Source: Hydractinia symbiolongicarpus
Taxonomy: Eukaryota; Cnidaria; Hydrozoa; Anthoathecata; Hydractiniidae
Length of the DNA stretch: 64,000 bases
Direction: 5' to 3'
Assembly (NCBI RefSeq): GCF_029227915.1
Contig: NC_079877.1
Location: 24,451,851 to 24,515,850, forward strand
The position numbers and the translations under genes are program-made. Below, in pieces: positions 36,993-49,480 of this stretch. The first letter of the stretch is position 1, and each line of letters begins with the position of its first letter. A model generated the notes under the pieces. It saw nothing but the letters and a program-made list of their open reading frames with translations. It did not search any database and was not told where the DNA came from.

Positions 36993-39900
36993 CTACACAA
37001 TCTGGACAGGTCCCTTACATTGTTCGCAGCAATTAAACGTAACATGATAGTTGGTGGATAGAAAATGACTGATCCGGTTGTGAGCTAGATAATCGTGCCT
37101 CATCCGAGTGAGTTCTTCGGTTTGTATACCTGTATTAATGACAACCTGGAAAAAAGAAAAGGAAAACAGTTTATAATACTCTTATGTCAAGTACACCTAT
37201 TTTTTAAATTTATTACAGTACTCCGCACATGGTTGCCACTCCTACAGGGCTGCAAAGGTTGTTCTTGATGACGTAAAAACAGCAATTTTGAACTTAACAT
37301 ATATTTCGCGAACAATGTAGCACAAAATACCATTATGATGATAAATCTTGAACTAGCAAATTTGGAATAATTGAATATAAAGAGATTTAAGGAGAAAGTA
37401 ATGTTACATTTGGAGAAACACTAAGAGGTTTTGAGGAAGTTTGGTAATCCAGTTTTCCATTTTTTTAGCGTAAAAGGAAATTCGGTGATCCTATTCTCAG
37501 ATCAGCGTAATAAGAAACTCGTGTAGGTGTAAGTACAACCGCTAAATTTAACTTGTATACTTAGCGGGAAAAATAATGGAGAACTGAAATTAAATTTTTG
37601 TTTTACCTCATGAGCCAACTGTTCGGCTGGCGTGAGTTCATCAGCCTCGACTATAATATTATTCCTCATGCTGGTCTTCCCTTTCTCTTTCTCCATTACA
37701 GAATGTTTAATCTCAATCATATGAGGCTGATACTCAGCAGGTGTTTTCTCTTTATCCTCTGTAATGATTTCAACTAAAGCTTCTGCTAAATCGTGATTCA
37801 TGAAAGCAACATCGATGGTGGTCAACGATTGTTGAGAATCGAGAGAGGGGTCTTTGCAGCCTAACAATTCAGCTACAGATATAAGTCCTCTAAAAAACAC
37901 ATGAGAATAATTGTCAAGCATAAAGACAGAAAATTAGAACATGTGAAGAATTTTAGTACTTTCATTTTCTTCCTATAAGTTATAAAAGAATTTTATGTTT
38001 GCTAACTTCCTAATAACTTCCTCTTTTTCTAGTTTGGTTGTTTGGCTATTGTGACTGGGTTCTTAAAACAGAAGTTATAGAATATTATATATTCTTTTTT
38101 CTTCAGTTTCGCAACATTGACTGTAATAAGCGCTTAAAATGCTCCACATGCCCGGCTTTTACGCTGTCTTTTCTTTTCCTACACATTTTCGTAGCATTTT
38201 TTTCTAGATTGTGTAGATTGTTAATGATTGTTTAAGTTTGTTCTACCGTTTTTTATAAAGTTTTTTATGTTGTAAATTCTTCTTATTAACTTCTATCGTT
38301 CTGCAATGTTGAACACGCGTCATCTAGGTAGAGTAAATTCTTCCAAACATCTCTATTATAATAGCCGTATTCCGTCTGTCCGTCTCTGCGCGGACCCCCC
38401 GCTGAGATAGAAAATGATGTTACGGAAACACGAATATCAAATACGATATATTTTTATCCACTTTGTTGCGACGGGTAAATATAATGGACGGCGAAACCGT
38501 GGATTTTTCCACGGGCTAACGACTAGTCTCTTTAATAATAGCCGTATTCCGTCTGTCTGTGTGTCCGCGAAAGCCGTGTCCCGTAACGGAAACACGAAAT
38601 TTTTAAAATACGCACGAATATCAAATGCGATAAATTTTTGTCCACTTTGTTGCAACGGGTTAATTTAAAAGACGAGCGAACGCGACGGGGGCGACCCCGT
38701 GGATTTCTCCACGGGTTAACGACTAGTCTATATTATAATACCGGTATACGTCTGTCCGTCTGTCACGCAAAATGGTAGCTTATCTGCGCAAGTAGCGAGA
38801 TGCACGCAGTACGGTATAAAAAGGACGGGCGAACTCGTGGATTTTTTTTTCACTGCTTACCTTCTTGTTGCATTGTTCAAAGCTCTGATTTTTGAATGTT
38901 CTTCTAATAAGCTTTGCAGAGCAGTATGTGACTCGCGATATTTATAATACAGTGCTGACTTCCAACGTGCTAGTTCATCACCCATTACCCTACATAAAGA
39001 TGAAGTAACCAGTTATACACCTGCTTCGTTCACACTACTTAGGAGTCACAAAATGAAACATTTAGACTAAACGTCAATTTGATGTTTTGATTATACTCCT
39101 CATTCCTTGCCTTTAACATTCAAACCAAAGAATTCACGTATCAATCTCTGAAACTAGAAACACTCGGACATACGCTTCTGTGAGGAATGCAATGCCAAAA
39201 GTACTTTTTGTACTCAGAAAAATCGATGTTTGACGGTATAAAATATACCTTTTGATTTATACACCACCCCTTAACAGTACAAGTAGTATTTGAAAAAAAA
39301 AACATTATTAGGGATAGGAACGCTTTTTTATGTGGAAATACGGTGTCAACACTAATGTTAAAAGGCTTCCAACGACAGAAGTCGCAGATTTAAAAGAAAA
39401 CTTAGGATCTTTTCTCATAAGCACATTTAATTAATAACATATCCATGCTGAAAAACCAGGGTAAAATCATCCTATTTATGCACATGTAATAATTATTTAC
39501 AATCGAAAGGCAATTTATGCAGTACATGGTAAGACCAATTAAATATGTTCTTATACCATTTCTCAGTAACTAGTTATTAATTTATTTATTTAGGGTATAA
39601 ATGTTATTTTATAGAGTAATCAAAATGAAAATTGTTAGCAGAAATTGCAAAAAAATGTGTAGTATTTAAAATGTAAGACAAGGAGATTTAAAAATTAAAT
39701 TGACTAAATTTGTATTATTTCTAAAAATTTCTAGGAAATAAAGCAATCCCTACAATGTTTACTAAAGGAAGTGTGTGAGTGTAAAGTCCTCACTCAGCAA
39801 GATACTTTGGATCAAAAATAATAGTCATATATCCAAACCTGCTTGCAAGAAATTTGCTTCTCCACACATCTGCTTGTATCATGGCTTGCTCAACTTCTTC

Positions 39901-42488
39901 CCTATCTTCTTGCATAACATTATGAAGGTGTTTCAGCTCCAAATCAGAATGTGCTTTATCTTGAATTAGGCGTTCGTATCTATATTGAAAATAATTTCCA
40001 AATGTGACCACAACTTCCAGAGGAAAACAATTACATACTACTATCTTGAAGATAACTGTGACTGGCCAGTAATGCTATTATGGAACATGAAAAATCTGAA
40101 TCACAGTCCAAGATGTCGGGGAAAATTAGTATGTTTCACTTAAGGTTAAAATCCTAAAAAAAAAAAGTTCAAAGTATTTTACATTTCAAAAGATAAAGGG
40201 GTCCTTTTAGCAGGCAGTTTGATGCTTCTTATGTAATGAAATTTGGTGTGAGTGGTAATAAATGAATACTGACTGGTTTTGATGTTGTACTGTGAAATAC
40301 AAAGCACAAGGTTAAAAGTACAGATAAAGCTTGTGAGGTCTGTGCCCTTGACCGCGGGAATTGGATCTTACAATATATATCAATCAGAACATCAAAAGCG
40401 AATTAGTATCCGTTTTATTACATGATTGCATCTCGTTTGAAAAATAAATTTTTCTATGTCAACAAAAATTAATGCTATTTTTCTAGTTGTAATTGTCATG
40501 TCATCAAGGAAGTACAAAAGAACATGTTCGATTTTGATACTTTTGAAACTCGAGTTCATTCAATTTTAAACTGTCATAAGTACACGAAACAAAATCCAAT
40601 CATGGTTCATATGGATTAGAATGAAATGAATAAAAAAGTAACAATATTACTGGTATATTTTGAAAAATAAAAACAGGGTGAAAATATAAGTATAAAAATG
40701 TAGGTCTGCCTGAAATTCCTACTGTTTTTTTTATAATGTTTTTTTTTAATGCACCAATTGAATATCATTTAATCTTTAAAAGAAAGTATATAACCAGAAC
40801 CATAAAAGATAAAACATCGAAACAAAATTCTCAGTATTTACTAAACTAAGCCCAAAAAAAAGATTCATAATTTTTATCAAAATCAATGTTTGAGGTATTT
40901 TTGTCCACTTTCATATGACATTGAATCATTGAGAAATATATGGCATTCAATCATTGAGAAATATATGGCATTTAATCATTGAGAAATACACGACAATGTT
41001 CATATAAAATATAATGTAAAGTAAAAGGTTTGGTTATTACTTTTGCTGCATATCTTCACCTATGGATGCTACTAAAAGTTTCTTAATCTCATTGTTGACC
41101 TGTGAAAAAAGAAATAATTAAATGCTAAATTAAAAACTGCTATACACACAGAAATTACTACCCTAATGTCTTAGCAAAATTAAAGATGAATTTCTACTAT
41201 TACTAACTTTAGAATATGTTTTTGCGTAATGCATATACATCATATCCAATATTATTTACCTGCGTTTGAACTCCTAGCTGTTGAGATAACCTCATCTTTT
41301 CTTCAACTAGTTGATTATTATGATCTTCATATAACTTCAGCTGTGTTTTTAAACTATCAATCGTCACAAGCATATCTTGATGAGTTCGCATAAAAGTTTC
41401 TTCATTTTGATTGCAACTGGTACTTAAGGTATTTTCAGGGGTTCGAAAGGAGGTATTTTCTATGAAGGACTCTTTTGTATTCACCCTGTTGGTGTCAATT
41501 GTTAAATTATCTACAGTTCGATTAGAATTTACATGTTTTTTGTAAGTTGACTTTGGAAGTTTGTATTTGGATGTAGACAGCTGCTGTATGTGATTATTTA
41601 GTGTATATGCTTCCATACCATCACCAGGACATCTCTCTTTGGCTATAATAAAAAAATGGAAAATTTCTTGACGCATGTATAGTTTTTTTATGAGAAGCAG
41701 AAGCAGGTCATTATTAAAATTAAGTTCGCACTTTTTAAGGTTTAAGGTCCCTAGTTACTCATGCAGAAGACAATCTCAGTTATTTTTATTCATTCTCAAG
41801 TTTTTAGGCCTCTTACTAAAGTGCCATCCAATGACTTTACTTCTATATAATAATATGCCAGTTCTGTGTCCTTGTAACAGGCAAAGTGGAAGTGGTGTGA
41901 CGTCAATAACACCACTTTAACGTCAATAACCTAAAACTTTGAGGCCAAATAAGTTGGAAACAAGGTGGTGACGTCACTAAATAGATATGAAAAAAAAAAA
42001 AAAAAACACTCCTCAAACTTCTCTCATTAAGACAGCAGGCAACAAGTAAGACCTGCCCTCAGCTTTGCAAAAAAAACTCTATTGAGGGCACTATTATCAA
42101 GTTGTTCATACATGAACATTTCACTAATTAGATTAGACTGTAATATACAGTTTTTTAGGCATGATATAGTTGTTCATAGTTATAAAATTGCTTTAATTTT
42201 TTTATTAAAACAAATATTGTTTTGCTGTCAGAATTTAACCAGCATTTTTAAAAAAATTAATCCTCATTACCAAATTTTTCAGAATTTCTTACAATGTATT
42301 TATTTTTAAAAGTTTAGGGAAGAAATAGGGAAAATGAATGTTCTTTTCTTTCTTTACCTTTTTGCAACTTATTCACATTCATTTTTTTAAATGGATCCCG
42401 TCAACACTTTTAACTGATAAATGATAAACTTACAAACATTGTTTTCCTTACTGTCTCTTGAAATTTTCATCATAGGATATGGTTCCAT
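36993..42488 (-). CDS. BLZF1: Golgin-45 / BLZF1, seven coding exons, complete
   Basis: Golgin-45 is a medial-Golgi coiled-coil protein that binds GRASP55 through its C-terminus and also Rab2, supporting stacking and secretory traffic. Minus-strand coding exons: 42434-42488, 41260-41642, 41041-41099, 39839-39979, 38861-38989, 37607-37889, 36993-37145. Total is 1203 nt, 400 aa, and all phases agree; human BLZF1 is also 400 aa. Diagnostic blocks are QLVEEKMRLSQQLGVQTQ joined to VNNEIKKLLVASIGEDMQ, then YERLIQDKAHSD, DVWRSKFLASR with VMGDEL, and a C-terminus with YHVTFNCCEQCKG. The C-x-x-C pair and hydrophobic tail (VQIV) correspond to the GRASP-binding end. The central part is predicted coiled coil. 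The first ATG sits in MEPYPMMKISRDSKENN. That exon also has an acceptor at 42505, so a non-coding first exon probably lies upstream. Confidence 0.93.
38351..38860. repeat. Three tandem units (about 180-200 bp) abutting a BLZF1 splice donor
   Basis: Units starting at about 38353, 38531 and 38731 share 'ataatagccgtattccgtct', 'aacacgaatatcaaat', 'tccactttgttgc' and 'tccacgggttaacgactagt'. The array runs to 'gaactcgtgg attttt', right beside the donor of the 38861-38989 exon. It is moderately GC-rich compared with the flanks and has no ORF. A satellite or rolling-circle-type repeat is possible. Confidence 0.8.
40918..40994. repeat. 25-bp tandem repeat, three copies, in BLZF1 intron
   Basis: The unit gcattcaatcattgagaaat with atatg is repeated three times with one or two changes, between the 41041 and 39979 exons. 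Confidence 0.9.
41740..41985 (-). repeat. Dispersed repeat with TGACGTCA blocks, in BLZF1 intron 1
   Basis: On the minus strand the order gtgacgtcaccacc, ttgtttccaac, ggcctcaaagttt parallels 28330-28475 in a COG3 intron. A second block, 'ggtgtgacgtcaataacacc', sits inside. No coding signal is seen. Confidence 0.6.
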
Positions 42489-42939
42489 TCTTACAAGGCT
42501 TTACCTAAAAAAACAATTATGTTTGCATACAAAGTCTTATTTAGTGGTTATAGAAAATATCCTAAAAGTTTAGCTTTTTGTCTATTCTTTGTAGTGTTTT
42601 CCCTGTGCAATTTTGTACACATAGGTCATTAAGGAATATTTATGGATATTTATGGATTTATTTAAAAGCAGGAGATTTCTTTGTCAATAGTTAGGTCTGT
42701 AACAAAATTTGCATACATTTGTCTAAGTTGGGCTTGGCCTGTCAATAGATAGGCCATCCCAACTGTGCATGCACATGAGACTGGCCCATCAAAAGACAGG
42801 CCAGTCCCCCGTAGTGTTTGTAGTTGGATCAGAACAGTCACACACAAAATCATGAGAGATAACAACCTAAGATTTGCAACAACCTAAAGACTTGTTATTA
42901 AATGATACTGCCCTCAAAAAAAACAGTTCCAATGCCCTA

Positions 42940-43818
42940 CAGTACCGCTTAAATGTAACTTTATATGTGCACGATAATCAGCTTCACACGAACCTTCGGT
43001 AGCGTCAGAACTTTTGTTGTTATTGTTAACCTATTGTTAAATACATGAGCTATTTTTACATGTTGAAAACAATAGAGTTTGTGTGTCACATGCGAACTTT
43101 AATTAGCTCATGTAAACTTTGCGTAAATCAGTGTTGTATTTAATTGCTATAACCATCAAGGGATCAACGAAAGGAAAAATATAAAGTGTAACAAAACTTA
43201 AAGTTTTGCTACATTACACGGCAACGTATTATCTTTTGTTTTTACATGCGATTTATTATAATACTTTGATAGAATCTTGTGTTTTGCGCGCAATTTTATT
43301 GCATTTTATTTAGAGACTGTTTCCTACATTTTAAACAAATTGAAAAGAATATTTCTACAATCTATTTGAAACTACTATTTTTAGCCGCATGCACAAAAAT
43401 CAAGGGACATGAGTATTAAAACAGTGTTCCCAAAATAGAAATAAAAAAACAGGTAGCAATGCGCAAGGTACAAACTATTATAAAAAGTTTTAGTATGATC
43501 GCTTTGATTTTACATTCTTCGCATGAACATGATTTTACATTAAACACAAAATCTTTAACTTTTTACGTGTGTTCGTTCAGTTTTTGAAAAATATATATCT
43601 TTTAATAGCTTTCATGATCGTTAACACTTTTAAACAATAGCATTCATGATATATACATGTAAGAACAAAATAATCCATCAAATCTTATTGCTATGTTCTT
43701 TATGTAGACATGAGATCGTTAACAGACATGAGATGTCTATGTTCTTTATGTAGACATGACATTGTTACACAACATCGTAAAACTTGCGTACATGTGAAGT
43801 TACATTTAAGCGGAACTG
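42940..43818. mobile_element. Non-autonomous Tc1/mariner-type element with TA flanks and CAGT ends
   Basis: The left end is TA|CAGTACCGCTTAAATG. The right end, reverse-complemented, is TA|CAGTTCCGCTTAAATG. The terminal inverted repeat extends about 30 bp with few mismatches, and both sides are flanked by TA. This is the classic Tc1/mariner signature. The 879-bp interior has no transposase frame. It contains a duplicated block, ctatgttctttatgtagaca, at about 43691 and 43737. It lies about 450 bp upstream of the first BLZF1 coding exon. Confidence 0.82.
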
Positions 43819-44599
43819 TATATATTGTGGCGTGTTACAAAATCTAATACAGATTTTTATCATAATTTTTCTTTATTATTTGCATACAGAGCTGCTAAAT
43901 TTTTGCCTGTCAAATTGCATGGAGTCTGGGAAGCATAACAACAAATTGTATCATTGTGAAATTTGTTTACTTTTTTCTCTGTTTTTTTTTAATTGTATTT
44001 AGTTTAAACATATCAATTAATAATGTTACAAACCTGTCAATGTTATAATTAAATTTCAGCAGTACATATATACTATATGGCCACCATAAAAAATATGTTG
44101 TGTTCGCGTCCTGAAGACCCCGCAAAAATGAGTCGGTTGGGCCTATTTTTCCCCGGGATTTTCAGATCAGAGCAAGCAAATTCGTTCCAGGGGCCAAGAC
44201 AGTATAGCACCACTCAACATCGTTTGTAGACCATTTTTCGTCACCCTGTAAACTGTCAGTAGCCACAGGAGTGCTCTAAAGGTATTAATTTTTATCAAAA
44301 TTAATTTTCGTGAGTTTTTGCCAATTTTGCATAAATTAGTTCTGGCGAAAAAAATTTTCTTTTTGAAAAATATTTCGCGAAATTTTTTCCTGATCTTTTT
44401 CCGACTTATCGACTTGGGTTTTTATTACCAAAAGTGAGTCCGCTGGAGGACGCAAACACAACATATTTTTGATGACGGCCTATATATATATTAAATTTAT
44501 ATGGCTTAGAACTTGCTAGCTAAGCTAATATCACCGGTAAACACTTTTTGCTTTAACAATTGCGTGGCAGGCAAAAAAGAAGGGCCTACCGCAGAAAAT

Positions 44600-44890
44600 G
44601 TAAACACTCAAAAAGGTGAAAAATTGCTCGTACTCTGTGCAGGAGACCAGGGTTCGATTCCTCTTGACGGCGATTCAACATGGGCGAGTGAATGTTACCA
44701 TAGCCCCGGGTTAACCCAAGCCATGTGAGGGAAATTGGGAAGATGGCACACTGTGTGGGCCGTTGGATGTTGCCGGGAGTTGTCTAGTAGAGCGCGGGCT
44801 CTAATTGGGTCTGCGTAGCTCAAAATGAGCATTAAATACTCTAGGACTCTCCATCTACGCCATGGCCCCTCCTGGAAATAATAGACCGGG
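44600..44890 (+). mobile_element. tRNA-derived SINE, best copy
   Basis: A B-box-matching GGTTCGATTCC is at 44651-44661, followed by ggcgattcaacatgggcgag and ccatagccccgggttaaccc, a GC-rich body and a tail (gcattaaatactctaggact). Related copies are at 32860-32977 (minus) and 26760-26960. The 71-codon open frame over it is a by-product. Confidence 0.75.
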
Positions 44891-45224
44891 TATATCCCTC
44901 GATATTTGTGAGGCTAGCCATGTAAAATATGCACATCTATCTTTCTTACTGCACTCTTTAGAAAATAATCTATTGCTCGCTTCGTTTTTGATTTTTTTAT
45001 GAACCCAGCCCTATATATAAATTACCTATCATAAATTTAAGGTATGTAATATTAATACTTACTGACAGTATTTACGTTTGAAGAAATATAACACCTTCTC
45101 TTTCTTTCTGTTTCTTTCTTTCCCTTCCAGGTCAAAAACATTGAACGCATAGGGCGCCAAAATCACAAATTAACTTACGGGGCGCGCCTCATTGAAAAAA
45201 CATGTAGACCGGTCAGCGCGGGGA

Positions 45225-45342
45225 CAACCTCGTCTCCAGGTTTTTGCCTTCTTGACGTCGAGGCGGCAAACGAAATCTTGTTTAGCCGTCAAGTAAGCGC
45301 GCTAGCGGCTTGCATAGTCAACAAACCCTGGGGACGAGCATG
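45225..45342. mobile_element. Fold-back element of the 'CTCGTCCCCAGG' family
   Basis: Inverted ends caacctcgtctccagg (left) and ccctggggacgagcatg (right) bracket about 85 bp that also contains internal inverted matches (cttgacgtcgagg, agccgtcaag). Same family as 5013-5116. Confidence 0.6.
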
Positions 45343-47159
45343 AGCGCGCGTAGAATACGCCTTTCATGAATTAGTTTTTTCTGATGTGCCGCTGCTATTT
45401 CGTCCCAGAGCTCTTCGAGATAAAAGTTTGAAAAGTTTCATCTCAACGAGCTCTGGGGTCGAGAATGAAAATGAAGAAGAATGAATATGATCTTAAAGTC
45501 AAAACAATAAAGTTCCAAAATTTTTAAAAACATGTAATTTGGGAAACGTGTATTAGCATTTAGTTCTGAGCCGGCTGGAACGGTCGGAAACACAATCTGT
45601 GTCACTTCGAATCCGTCGCAAAGGTTTTTCCCCAAACTTGGATTTTTGGTTGCATATATGTGAAGTCCCTCTCTAGAAGATATCGGCACACTAACTGCGA
45701 TAACCCCCCTCTCTAGGGGCACTTGAATCTTTTTTTATAGGGAAACGAGGGCTAAAATATTTTTGACCAAGGATTCCCATGATTGTATTTTTCGGATATT
45801 TGATACAATCGAGGCTGCAAATTTGTATTTAAGGCCGCGAAATTATTTCACTCCCTTTCCGAGACCGGCACTGTTATTCCAGCCCACTCTCTTCTACAGT
45901 TGGTTATCTCAAAATTTTGAGGCGACGATTTCTGGGCGTATTTCAACACAGAACATCTTCTCGATGAAAAATCGTAAAACTGAAAACTACCTTGAGGGAC
46001 AAAATTTTGTGATTTCTTAAATTATTTAATAATTATGTAAAAGATAATAATTTGTAAAATACATAATTTTTAAGATATCTCCAACTCGCGAAATCTTCTT
46101 CTCACAAAACATTATTTGCCATTCGCGAATATTTCTAAGATTATTTTTTTGTGGCTGCAATTTTACAAAAAATTTCCTTGTCTTTCATTGTTATTCCATT
46201 GTGGTCTCTTTCTAAACAACTCAGTCTCGTTCTCCGGACATTTTGCCTTGTTGATAGGTTGATAGCCACTCCGTAATAACAACTCATGGGCCAAAAAACC
46301 CTGTGGACGAGGTCGTAAACAACTGAATCCGTTTGTTAACAATAGAGCTGAAAGCTCATCAGACAATGATTCCGATAGGGTTATAAAGGATGGAAGAAAT
46401 GCTTCTGACATTTTCATTTAATCGTTTAGTTAGTCGTTTGTTTTAATTTTTGAAGTTATTTGCTTGTAAATACTTATTTTAAAAAGATCTAGGAGGATTA
46501 TCTTTTTAGAAGAAATCAAGAGAGGGTGAGAATTGATCGAACATTTATTTGATCATTCGCAAAATTCTGTTTTCACGAAATATTTAAACGATAATCATTC
46601 CTGAAATTTAATTTTTGTTAAATCTAAAATCTAGAAAAGAATAATTATCTTCCCTATTTCAAATGATCGTAAAAAATTTTTTTAAAAAATACACAAAAAT
46701 ATCTTCTTTGTTTTGATTTGACTTGGAAAAAACAAACGAAATTGCGCACATGCTATGAATTCACCGGGAATTCGCCTCGTGGAAATCCGCCTTAACCTTT
46801 TGATGCGGTGTATTCGACATATAATATTATTTTTTCATTCTCTCATCAAGCTCTGTGCAGTGTACAAGCAGTTTTTTTAAAGACTTTTTAAATTTTACTT
46901 GTACATGTGGGAACAAATGGAGTCGATAACCATATAGTCTTGTCTGCAAAATACTCCATTATCACTTGACTAGCCCCAGAAACAATTATTGTATGGGTGC
47001 TCTGTAACTCAAAAGCCATAAGAAAATCTAATCATGTATCATAGTCTTTTATACATTTTTCTCTATATGACGTTTATATTTAAAAAATAATAAAACTAAA
47101 AATTACCGAAAAATATGAACAATTGCAAGGCTAAACCTTTACTTCCTCTTATTATCTAA

Positions 47160-48350
47160 AGAAACAGAAAATGGCGGGAAAACAGTTGATCAGACGTACT
47201 GCGTAAACAAGACTGGGACTTTAAAGAGGGAAAGTGTTACGCACAATAGGACAAATGTCAGGTGTAAGCATCGTCAGACCTTAAATAGCAATCACATCAC
47301 AAGGTAAATGAAACTAGGTTGAGGATGGTTAGTGTAAATGTTGGTACACTGAGGGGTAGAACATGTGAGGTAGTTGAGATGTTATACCGTAGATCTGATG
47401 ATATGTGCTGTGTTCAGAAAGACGAGTGAAAAGGAAGTTCAGTGATTTTGATGGAAGGGAGGGGGGCAATGTATAACCTTTTTTGTATTGGTGATGTTTA
47501 TGCTCAACAGTGTGGAGTCAGCAAAGAAGTTAAAGATAAATGTTATCAAGGTTTGGACACAGTGAACTTGTCATAGTAGGCGGCGACTTTCGTGGTCGTG
47601 TTTAGGAAGTCATCAGCATAGGTTGCTGGCTTGTGATATTGTCTTGCAAAGCAGCTAAGAGAAAGTAAAGGCTCCTTCGTAAAGTCTGGAAGCTGAGGAA
47701 TAAGATTGTAAAAAGACTAGTTAGTGCAAAGTTATGCAGTCGGCCTAGAATAGCTAATCTGATAGTGAAAATATTAAAATTACAGAGACTACTTTAAATA
47801 ATTGTCTTCTAGAAGCTTCTGATGATACCTTTGGGAAGACGAAAGGATTAGCTAGACATGACCTGATTGGTGGAATAGTGAGGTTTACCAGTGTATAAAC
47901 AAAGAGGAAACTTTAGAAAAAGAAAAAGGCAGGCGGTAGTGATATTATCTACTAGAAGCTAAGCGTCCTGCTTGTACTGCGTGTGTAATGCAAAGTCAGA
48001 AGAAGAGAACAGATTTATAGATGAGTAGGAAAGGTCAGTGTAATAGGGTATTCAAGATAGGAAGAAAATAACAAAGAATAGTCAAGATGCTGTGTAGGTA
48101 AGAAGTGTATATGTAATGTGATGAAGGTGTCTTAGCTAGAGCAAAGGATGAGAAAAAGTTAGTTTGGAGGAGTTATTATCAGAAGTTCCTTAACACTACG
48201 TTTGATTGGAATGAGGATAATTTGCCTAAAAATGATGCAGTGGAGGAGCCAGCTACGCAGATCAAGTTAGAACTGGTACTCAGGCTACTTAAGGAAAGTT
48301 AGGAAATTTAAAAATTATAATTAGGAATGAAAAAGAATTTCTATTTTGTC
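47160..48350 (+). pseudogene. Decayed LINE, endonuclease-domain remnants
   Basis: Short frames interrupted by stops and shifts give MVSVNVGTLRGRTCEVVEML then DDMCCVQK (47327-47420). This is the N-terminal endonuclease motif of 'craniofacial development protein 2-like' LINE endonucleases. It is followed by QQCGVSKEVKDKCYQ and VIVGGDFRGRV-like pieces. It is on the + strand and heavily degraded. It represents the 5' part of the type of LINE whose 3' end is at 32284-32748. Confidence 0.7.
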
Positions 48351-48914
48351 TTTTCAGATTCGGAGAAAATATTCGGTTTGTATGTAAGCGTTGCAAAAGT
48401 GAGATTATGTTTTACGTGAAGCGACGGTTTGTCAGGTGTAAAGCAAATATTTAAATGTGAAGCACACTTTTAGACGTGAAGCCTGCGTAAAACTGTAGAG
48501 CCATATAGAATAAGTGTGGACAACGATAAAGTGTGGAGCGACAAGTTGTGTGTCAAGCGACTGCTTTGGAAAAAACTGTGTTTTATATTGTAGAAGGTTT
48601 CATCCAGGGTCGAGATTAGCTTGAATAAAAAAAAATCTTGAATCAATTCGGCTCGGTAGATACAGAACAGTTAGTTTTAGTAGTTACTTATCGGGCAACA
48701 TAAATGTCAAAATGGCTGTCAGAAGCCGTGAAATTAAGAAGCGTCTAACAAGAAAACTATTTAAAAAATTAGGGGTTCCCTGAAATGTAATATCACAGGT
48801 CCGCTAATATAACACATAAATTTTGTGGAGGGTTATTACTAAGACATTAAATGTTTTTTATGCCTTTGAGTCGTTATGTACCGTGGCTGATTAGTAGATC
48901 TTGTCCCGTAACAG

Positions 48915-49480
48915 AATAGTAGACGTGCGGCCGAACGTCTTTAAAGCCTGGCCGAATGTCACAATCTTCGGCCGGATGTTATAACATTTGTCGAACGTTT
49001 AACTGTTCATCCGAATAACTTAAACATTCGCATGGACGCAACAAACATTTAAAAAAGCTTTAATGAAAACAATAGCCAGTGTTCCAGTAAGATGAAGTAC
49101 ATCTGCCTGAAGACACAGGAATTGATCTTTTTTTTTAATAAAATATTATCATGACATAAAACCGAAACTAAAGTATAGAGAGATATGTAGTTAGTATAAT
49201 AACCAAGCCCCATAATGTTCCATTTAGCCAAAAAAACTTTCTGGAAATCTGTCGAAGGAATGGGTCAAATCAAAACCAAAATGTGGATGCTAAAAAATTG
49301 GAGGATGCTGTTGTACTTGAATTAAGTACAAAGACAAAAAGATATTGGCTACAGACAAATGACGAAATTGATACGTTTAAAATATAGCATCAATGTTTGT
49401 AGATAACTTGTTCGGCCGAACATTTATAATTTAAGACGTTCGGACTTGCGGACATGCAGATGTGCGGCCAAACATCAAAA
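48915..49480. mobile_element. Possible element with inverted 'gcggccgaacgtc' ends
   Basis: The left segment (gtgcggccgaacgtctttaa) and the right segment (tttaagacgttcggacttgcgg around 49425-49456, reversed) form an imperfect inverted repeat about 500 bp apart. Additional 'ggccgaac' motifs cluster at both ends. Boundaries and target duplication are unclear. Confidence 0.4.

Noticed and set aside
45438-46020. Protein-like ORFs on both strands (94 and 85 codons)
   Set aside because: They overlap on opposite strands around TTCGCGAAAATT-type repeats, with no recognisable domain and no usable splice sites.
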